DNA of 64,000 bases from JAUIJL01 sp965366625 (lineage in GTDB: Bacteria; Acidobacteriota; Thermoanaerobaculia; Multivoradales; J023), in NCBI GenBank assembly GCA_965366625.1, contig CBDUGP010000042.1, forward strand, positions 1 through 64,000, written 5' to 3'. Below, piece after piece: positions 58,633 to 64,000 of the stretch (within the stretch, counting starts at the first letter, position 1; every line of letters begins with the position of its first letter). The notes beneath the pieces were generated by a model. That model saw only the letters and a list, made by a program, of their open reading frames with translations. It was not told the origin of the DNA and did not search any database. The translations under genes and the position numbers were made by a program.

Positions 58633-60284
58633 GTTTGTAACACGCCGGTGCGGAAGGCCGGCAGCTCGGGCTGGCAGGCGGCACAGCTCAGGGAGCGGGA
58701 GATCGCGCGGCGGGTTTCCACCGGGGTGATGATCTCGTCCACCCACAGACGTGCCGCCGCGTAACGCGGGTTGGTGGCGTCGTCGAAGGACTTCTGGATC
58801 CGATTCAGCATTTCGGTCTTTTCTTCTTCGCTGACCTCGCGATTCTTGAGCTGGATTGCCAGCAGAGTCTTCGAGGCTTGGGCGCCGCCCATCACCGCGA
58901 TCGCTGCCGACGGCCAGGCGTAGAGGAAGCGCGCGCCGTAGGCCTTGCCGCACATGGCGTAGTTGCCGGCGCCGTAGCTGTTGCCGGTGAAGATGGTGAT
59001 CTTGGGCACCACGCTGTTGGCGACCGCGTTGACCAATTTGGCGCCGTCTTTGATGATGCCACCGCGCTCGGCGCGGCTGCCGACCATGAAACCGGTGACG
59101 TCTTGCAGGAAGACCAAGGGGATGCCCTTTTGGTTGCACAGCTCGATGAAGCGGGCGGCTTTATCGGCGGAGTCGGAGTAGACCACGCCGCCGATCTGTA
59201 GCTCCTTATCCTTGGCCTCGAGCCCGGTTTTGCGCGGCACGATCGAGCGTTGATTGGCCACGATGCCCACCGCCCAGCCGTCGATCCAACCGGTGCCGCA
59301 GACGATGGTCTGGCCGTAGCTGGCCTTGAACTCGTCGAATTCGCTGCCGTCGAGCAATCGGGCGAGCACGTCGCGCACGTCGTAGGGGCGCGAACGGTCG
59401 AGTTCCAGCAGGCCGTAGATCTCTTCGGGTGAGAATTTCGGGGGTTTCGGCTCCCGTCGGGCGAACGGCGCTTTTGGGGTCGTGGCCAGCTGAGAAAATT
59501 GACTGCGGATCTTGTCCAAGCAGCTCTTGTCGTCGGGATGGCGATGGTCCACCACGCCGGAGATGTCGCATTGCACCTCGGCGCCGCCCAACGACTGGTT
59601 GTCGATCTGCTCACCGATCGCCGCCTTCACCAGGTGGGATCCGGCGAGGAAAATCGATCCGGTGCCTTCGACGATATGGCTCTCGTCGCTCATGATCGGC
59701 AAATAGGCGCCGCCGGCCACGCACGAGCCCATGATCGCCGCCATTTGGAAAATGCCTTCCGCCGACAGTCGGGCGTTGTTGTAGAACACGCGCCCGAAAT
59801 GCTCTTTGTCGGGGAAGATCTCGTCCTGCATGGGCAGGAAAACGCCGGCCGAATCCACCAAATAAACCAAGGGCAGGCGGTTTTCGAGCGCAATTTCCTG
59901 GGCCCGGAGGATCTTTTTGCAAGTGATCGGGAACCAGGCACCGGCCTTGACGGTGGCGTCGTTGGCCACCACCATCACCTCGCGGCCATGAATCAGGCCA
60001 GTGCCGCAAACCACCCCGGCGGACGGTGCGCCGCCGTGCTCTTCGTACATGCCTTCGCCGACCCACAGGCCCCACTCCATGAAGGTGCCGTCGTCGCAAA
60101 GGTATTCCACCCGCTCGCGGGCCAGCATCTTGCCCTTTTTGCGTTGTTTTTCACGGGAACGCTCGCCGCCGCCGAGGGAGATGGCCTCTTCCCTTTTTCG
60201 CAACGATTCGATCGCTTCGAGCCAGGTCGCGGTGCGACGCTCAAAACGCTCGTCCTTCAGAACATCTTTTCCGAGAATGGTCAC
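58629..60284 (-). CDS. Acyl-CoA carboxylase beta subunit, methylcrotonyl-CoA type
   Basis: This is the carboxyltransferase subunit of a biotin-dependent acyl-CoA carboxylase. GTG 60284 has GGAGG 8 bases upstream and gives 551 residues. The N-terminal crotonase half contains VVANDATVKAGAWFPITCKKILRAQEIA, LVYLVDSAGVFLPMQDE, and MGSCVAGGAYLPIMSDE. The C-terminal half has GIPLVFLQDVTGFMVGS and GAGNYAMCGKAYGARFLYAWP. This wording, especially LPxQDExFPDxxHFGR, resembles the methylcrotonyl-CoA enzyme of leucine degradation more than PccB. The biotin-carrying alpha subunit is not adjacent and must lie elsewhere. Confidence 0.9.
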   Translation of the reverse strand: MTILGKDVLKDERFERRTATWLEAIESLRKREEAISLGGGERSREKQRKKGKMLARERVEYLCDDGTFMEWGLWVGEGMYEEHGGAPSAGVVCGTGLIHGREVMVVANDATVKAGAWFPITCKKILRAQEIALENRLPLVYLVDSAGVFLPMQDEIFPDKEHFGRVFYNNARLSAEGIFQMAAIMGSCVAGGAYLPIMSDESHIVEGTGSIFLAGSHLVKAAIGEQIDNQSLGGAEVQCDISGVVDHRHPDDKSCLDKIRSQFSQLATTPKAPFARREPKPPKFSPEEIYGLLELDRSRPYDVRDVLARLLDGSEFDEFKASYGQTIVCGTGWIDGWAVGIVANQRSIVPRKTGLEAKDKELQIGGVVYSDSADKAARFIELCNQKGIPLVFLQDVTGFMVGSRAERGGIIKDGAKLVNAVANSVVPKITIFTGNSYGAGNYAMCGKAYGARFLYAWPSAAIAVMGGAQASKTLLAIQLKNREVSEEEKTEMLNRIQKSFDDATNPRYAAARLWVDEIITPVETRRAISRSLSCAACQPELPAFRTGVLQT

Positions 60285-60430
60285 CGTAATATCCTCCGAG
60301 CCGACGCATCCCGGGCGTCTCGAAAGCAGTTGACGAGCGGCAGGACCGTGGCGTGGTGTGCTGGGTAGGCGCGGCGGAGCTTTCGGCCGTGCCATTTGTC
60401 GCCCGATGGTACCAGCATCGGCGGCCGATT

Positions 60431-61699
60431 TTATGAAGAGAGGAGCGCAGCCTTGGCCGATTCGCGGGTCGCGGCCCAGATGGTGAGCATCACCTCAGCG
60501 TTGTCGATCACCCGGTACTCGGGCGTCTTGCCGCTAAGGGACCGGCCTTTTTCGAGAATGACCGGCACACCTTCCCCGCGTTTTTCCATCAGGGATCGGA
60601 GCCCCGGCGTGCCTTCGGTGGGGTCGTCAAAGAGGCCCTTGGCCAGGAGTGAGGTGATCAGCTCATTGCGAGTGGATTGCCGCAGGGGCAAGCTGTCGAC
60701 GGTCAGGGTGTTGGGCAGAGCACCGGGGGAGTACAGCTCGAGGCGATCGGAGAACATGACAAGCCGAATCTTGGAGCCGTGGATGGAATAGTCCCGGTGA
60801 GCCACCGCGTTGACCAACGCTTCGAAGACGGCTTGGATGTTGTATTGAGGCAAGTCTAAACGGGCGGGATCCTTGATCGCGGCAGTGCGCATGTTGTGTT
60901 TGACGAATTTCACGGCGCGTAAGATTTGCTGGTCCAGGGGGCCCGAAATCTCCGCCGCGTCCAATTGATTGTTGGAGTCTCGTTGAGGTCCTAGATAACA
61001 AACCGCCTGGATGAAGGCCCCGGGCAGCCAATTTTGCGGCTCCTCACTACAGAGCAAAATGCCGGAAACCGTGGCCCGCTCCACGCCTAAATCGTCCTCT
61101 TGCAACAATCGGAGCTTGCGCAGGACCAGAGACTCGTCTTCCCCTGAATTCTTCAAGAATCGACGGTAAAGGCGCGGTTCGAGATCATCGATCGTTGTGT
61201 CCGGCACGACCTGCTCGTCAAATCGAATCAGCCTGGCTTGGCTACGTTGCTGAAAGAGCCGAGCCAAAACGTCCGGGGGCATGGGCTGCTTTGAGCTTCC
61301 CTGACGGTGAAAGTATCCGCCTGGGCTTTGGTGCACGAACAGACTGCGTGGGATTTCGACTTTGAGAATCGGCTGCAGTTCGCCGGCGGCGTCGGGCAGC
61401 TCGAGTCTGAAGGAGCGAAAAAGCACCGGAGGGCGAATGCTCGACGAGCAGATCTCGAAAACAAATCTCTCGACATGGTCCAATCCGTCGAGCGGCATGC
61501 CGATCACCTCGCGATCGTCACTCACACCCAACACGAGGACTCCATCGGAGGTGTTGGCGATTGCGGCGATTTCGTCGGCAAGATCCGATCGTTTGGGCTC
61601 GGCGACTTTACTGCCCTTCAAACGGACGGATTTCAGCTCGAGGACGGTATCCTCACCCAAGCGAATTTTCCGTAGCAGCTCCTCGGTAGAACTCAACAT
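60431..61699 (-). CDS. AlbA/Schlafen-type regulator with GHKL-like C-terminus (422 aa)
   Basis: Residues about 10-150 are an AlbA_2/Schlafen-like domain: LELKSVRLKG, LADEIAAIANTSDGVLVLGVSDDREVIG and an FHRQGSSKQPMP end. The middle is helical. Residues about 285-370 match the ATP-binding half of these regulators (QAVFEALVNAVAHRDYSIHGSKIRL with the EALVNA-HRD box, ELYSPGALPNTLT). These proteins are usually called transcriptional regulators or ATP-dependent helicase-related, and some belong to defence loci. No partner gene is adjacent. The direct target is unknown. Confidence 0.83.
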   Translation of the reverse strand: MLSSTEELLRKIRLGEDTVLELKSVRLKGSKVAEPKRSDLADEIAAIANTSDGVLVLGVSDDREVIGMPLDGLDHVERFVFEICSSSIRPPVLFRSFRLELPDAAGELQPILKVEIPRSLFVHQSPGGYFHRQGSSKQPMPPDVLARLFQQRSQARLIRFDEQVVPDTTIDDLEPRLYRRFLKNSGEDESLVLRKLRLLQEDDLGVERATVSGILLCSEEPQNWLPGAFIQAVCYLGPQRDSNNQLDAAEISGPLDQQILRAVKFVKHNMRTAAIKDPARLDLPQYNIQAVFEALVNAVAHRDYSIHGSKIRLVMFSDRLELYSPGALPNTLTVDSLPLRQSTRNELITSLLAKGLFDDPTEGTPGLRSLMEKRGEGVPVILEKGRSLSGKTPEYRVIDNAEVMLTIWAATRESAKAALLSS

Positions 61700-61877
61700 C
61701 TCAGGTCTCCATGGCGGGTCCGTGGGTTCGACGGCCCAAAGGTGCGGGTCGCGGCAAGGAGTGGGGCGTTGCCGTCGAACGTTGCCTCTTTGGAGTCTAT
61801 CGGAGGAGTGGCGCCTTAGGTGCAGGGCACGGATCTGGAGGTGCTGAAAAACGGACGCTTGGTGCTAGCATTTGCCC

Positions 61878-62144
61878 ATGAAGATCAAATTGCTCGCGTT
61901 CGCCACCGCCAGCGACATTGTCGGTAAGGGACCCCAGGAACTGACTCTAGAGGACGGAGCCCGGTTGTCGGATTTGAAGGCCCATTTGGTAGAAAAACAT
62001 CCGGTGCTGGTGGCCGTTTGGGATCGGCTTGCGGTGGCTGTCGGTGGAACCTTGGTGCGGGACGAGGATCCCGAGCTTAAGGATGGCGACGAGGTCGCCC
62101 TTTTGCCGCCGGTTTCCGGAGGTTCTCCGGGGGTCGACCGATGA
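61878..62144 (+). CDS. moaD: MoaD-like sulfur carrier with extension past the Gly-Gly
   Basis: This 88-residue ubiquitin-fold protein should carry sulfur to molybdopterin as the small subunit of molybdopterin synthase. It starts MKIKLLAFATASDIVG and has LSDLKAHLVEKHP and DEVALLPPVSGG. In canonical MoaD the Gly-Gly is the very C-terminus, because it is thiocarboxylated. Here six residues (SPGVDR) follow Gly82 before the stop. The stop overlaps the moaE start (ATGA). Either the tail is removed by a protease or the protein is not a classical carrier. The TTG at 61872 is a weaker alternative start. Confidence 0.88.
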   Translation: MKIKLLAFATASDIVGKGPQELTLEDGARLSDLKAHLVEKHPVLVAVWDRLAVAVGGTLVRDEDPELKDGDEVALLPPVSGGSPGVDR

Positions 62145-62602
62145 CCCAAGCGCTTGACTCGGGCAAGGCAGTCGAGTCGGTCAGGGCGGCTTTAGTGGAC
62201 GATTCGATCGATGTGGCTGCGGTGGAGCGCTCGGTGGCGTCTGCAGAATGCGGTGCCGTGCTGTTGTTCTTGGGCACGGTGCGCAACCACCACGCTGGAC
62301 GGGAGGTCTCCGGCCTGACCTACAGCGCCTATCGCACCATGGCGCAAGCCAATCTCCATCGAATCGTCGATGAGCTCGAGGCAGGCGGGGATCGGTTGCG
62401 GGTGGCGATCGTGCATCGGCTGGGTGACGTGCCCCTTTCGGAGCCGAGCGTGGTGATTGCCGTGGCGTCTCCCCATCGCGAGGCGGCCTACGACGCCAGC
62501 CGGACGGCCTTGGAGCGACTGAAGAAAGAAGTGCCGATCTGGAAACGGGAGCATTATGTCGACGGCGAGGTCAGCTGGCGGGAAGAAGAGCCGCTGACCT
62601 AA
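62141..62602 (+). CDS. moaE: Molybdopterin synthase catalytic subunit
   Basis: This 153-residue protein is the large subunit that converts precursor Z (cPMP) to molybdopterin with sulfur from MoaD. It shows CGAVLLFLGTVRNHHAGREVSGLTYSAY split across 37-64, VAIVHRLGDVPLSEPSVVIAVASPHR, and the active-site VPIWKREHY. An acidic N-terminal leader of about 25 residues is longer than usual. It overlaps moaD by 4 bases, so a complex made from one message is likely. Confidence 0.94.
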   Translation: MTQALDSGKAVESVRAALVDDSIDVAAVERSVASAECGAVLLFLGTVRNHHAGREVSGLTYSAYRTMAQANLHRIVDELEAGGDRLRVAIVHRLGDVPLSEPSVVIAVASPHREAAYDASRTALERLKKEVPIWKREHYVDGEVSWREEEPLT

Positions 62603-62773
62603 TCCGTGGGCCCGTCCAGGAATGGATTCTCGGTGGGTCGGCGCGGCGCCCTGCGGCCTGGGCGCCCCCGGCGTCGCTCCTAACGCGCGCCGCCGCTGCG
62701 GTTCCGATCTAAGATACTGATGAGTATAATCTTACCCCGAATCACTGGCTGTGCCGCTCAGACAAGCACCACG

Positions 62774-62935
62774 GAATAAATTCCGAGGCTACCCATGCCT
62801 CGCCCCTTCGGGGCAGCCCGGAAGCGGAAATACAGGGCCGTCCCGCAGGGACAAGGTTACGTAGCCGGGGGCGCCTAGCCGGGGGCGCCTAGCCGGGGGC
62901 GCCTAGCCGGGGGCGCCTAGCCCGTGGCCTGGCGG
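62774..62935. repeat. Third, diverged copy of the dispersed hairpin repeat, with a 14-bp array
   Basis: From AATTCCGAGGCTACC onward this matches the non-coding part of the 202-bp repeats with many substitutions. The first hairpin is GCCCC-ttc-GGGGC (62802-62814) instead of GTCCC-tac-GGGAC, so both arms changed and pairing is kept. The second GTCCC-gca-GGGAC hairpin is unchanged. The copies at 14743 and 19729 continue into single-copy sequence where this one has four exact copies of GCCGGGGGCGCCTA (62864-62919). The 62603-62969 gap holds nothing else. Confidence 0.85.
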
Positions 62936-62969
62936 CGAAACCCTCAGTTCTTGGTGGCATTCGTCCGCT

Positions 62970-64000
62970 TCACAGCCCCTTCCTTTCTTTCTCAGGGACC
63001 TTTAGGTCGGGGTCGAGCCGTTTGATCAGGATCGACGCCAGTTTGCGGCCGACGATCCGATAGCCCTCTTGGTTGGGATGGCAGCAATCGTCTCTGTAGA
63101 GGGTGCGTGAAGCGTTGCTGAAGACCTGGGTTAAATCATAGAAATCAACGCCGCGTCGACGCAGTCGTTTGCCGGCGTCGAGCAATAGGGGATAACCCTC
63201 CACCACCCCGATTCGATAGGGGTGATCGGCGCGAAACGCAAGGTGCTGTTCTTGTGGCGTCAAGACTTTGCTGCCCTCCAAGTATTGGTTCGGCTGCAGG
63301 AGGTGCACGTAGGTGATTTCCTGGGTATCGCAAAGCGCTTTCATTTGGATTGAGCATGAAGCCCAATGGTCCGCGAGACGCTGGTAGAAGGGTGCGCCTT
63401 GGCGAGGGCCTAAGGACGGTCCGACGGACCGAAAGCTGGTGGAGCCGGATTGCTCGGGGGCTCGGATGCGCTCCTGTTCTCGGTTGATTTGCGCCAACCA
63501 GGCCCGGTCTCCGGCCCGCCACAGGACGTTGCCGAGGGCGCTCCACGCCGGCAGATTTTCAAAAGTCGACGCCCAGCCGCGACGCCGGTCCTGCAGCCAG
63601 ACGATTTTGCCGATGCGTCGCAGGGTTTGGCGATCCTCGACTTCAAGAGTGCGTTGGTACCAATTTCGCGGAAAGAACGGGTTGACGTCTCGGGTGAGAT
63701 TCTCAGCCCCGGGTAGGGCGACCTCGTTGAAACCATCTAGATTCACCACCACGTCGAGCTCGGCACCGTGGGAAAGGAGATAGGCCAAGGCGATCAGCTG
63801 TTGGGGTTGTTTATATCCCCCCATGGCGACGGTGAGCACCCGGGATTGAATGCCCTGCTCGGCCAGTGCCTCACGTAGGACAGGCTCTCCGAAGCGGGCA
63901 ACACCCTCGGCAAACGAACCGCCGAAGATCGCGATATTGAGCACGCCCGGCTTTCTAACGAACGGATTGTCGTCCGCCTCGGGGAAGCCCAAAAATGAGG
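62970..64000 (-). CDS. SGNH-type hydrolase, partial at right edge
   Basis: The frame stays open to the window edge, so the N-terminus is missing; no reliable start is visible inside the window. The visible chain has LNIAIFGGSFAEGVARF with the nucleophile Ser, LDVVVNLDGFNEVAL with the oxyanion Asn, and CCHPNQEGYRIVGRKL with the catalytic His (Asp three residues before). That order is the SGNH hydrolase family, in the branch with GGSxAxG opening loops. The N-terminal part of such proteins often holds a membrane anchor, which would lie outside the window. The substrate is unknown. Confidence 0.78.
   Translation of the reverse strand, partial: SFLGFPEADDNPFVRKPGVLNIAIFGGSFAEGVARFGEPVLREALAEQGIQSRVLTVAMGGYKQPQQLIALAYLLSHGAELDVVVNLDGFNEVALPGAENLTRDVNPFFPRNWYQRTLEVEDRQTLRRIGKIVWLQDRRRGWASTFENLPAWSALGNVLWRAGDRAWLAQINREQERIRAPEQSGSTSFRSVGPSLGPRQGAPFYQRLADHWASCSIQMKALCDTQEITYVHLLQPNQYLEGSKVLTPQEQHLAFRADHPYRIGVVEGYPLLLDAGKRLRRRGVDFYDLTQVFSNASRTLYRDDCCHPNQEGYRIVGRKLASILIKRLDPDLKVPEKERKGL

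Overview
The window looks like chromosomal DNA of a GC-rich, diderm, heterotrophic bacterium. Acidobacteriota, perhaps a Thermoanaerobaculia-like lineage, is my best guess. It rests on the mix of large secreted BNR/sortilin-like and VCBS-UnbV proteins, a secreted protein ending in a DGFESGDTSAWS-type tail, a stand-alone lysine-ketoglutarate-reductase-like enzyme and many fatty-acid/branched-chain degradation genes. Taxonomy is inference; there is no rRNA gene here.

Layout. (1) 1-5726 is the right end of an integrated element. It holds a 10-bp tandem array, two overlapping unknown genes, a tyrosine-recombinase remnant, an excisionase-like HTH gene, a divergent XRE repressor-like gene with a TPR-like partner, and a P4-type integrase next to tRNA-Arg(TCG). 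(2) 5963-11619 is a catabolic block: threonine aldolase, ACAD10/11-like acyl-CoA dehydrogenase, TlpA-like lipoprotein, thiolase and an LKR-like dehydrogenase. (3) 11819-14797 encodes a large secreted protein with a probable outer-membrane barrel end. (4) 14945-19728 is a two-gene KAP NTPase-NACHT NTPase cassette on the minus strand, bracketed by 202-bp direct repeats that include the 3' end of the preceding gene. The NACHT gene carries a 34-unit hexanucleotide array and a palindrome in frame. This is the strongest candidate for an undescribed system. (5) 19933-26900 holds a hotdog thioesterase, parE, an inserted AAA-ATPase plus Toprim-like pair, parC and a PilZ gene. (6) 26914-34746 encodes a giant TPR-VCBS-UnbV protein, a hydrocarbon-binding-like protein, a sulfatase-like lipoprotein, pyruvate kinase and a small lipoprotein.

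(7) 35068-43289 is the conserved translation cluster ffh-rpsP-khpA-rimM-trmD-rplS-rnhB, followed by a large TPR protein. (8) 43400-47567 holds a membrane-anchored unknown, an NAD-type isocitrate dehydrogenase, rarA and a small unknown. (9) 47812-52709 encodes a secreted BNR protein and a LamG protein whose 3' end runs into a convergent vapBC toxin-antitoxin pair. (10) 52852-60284 holds an SGNH hydrolase, an SDR and a 3-hydroxyacyl-CoA dehydrogenase, a YdjM-like membrane hydrolase, two tandem secreted paralogues with IPTL-CTERM-like tails, and a methylcrotonyl-CoA-carboxylase-type carboxyltransferase. (11) 60431-64000 holds an AlbA/Schlafen-like regulator, moaD-moaE, a third copy of the dispersed repeat, and a partial SGNH hydrolase at the edge.

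The degradation enzymes in blocks 2 and 10 together cover most steps of beta-oxidation and leucine breakdown. The defence-like genes (KAP-NACHT, AAA-Toprim, VapBC, possibly AlbA) sit at separate insertion points in an otherwise housekeeping-rich stretch. All assignments are from reading the sequence; no database search was run.
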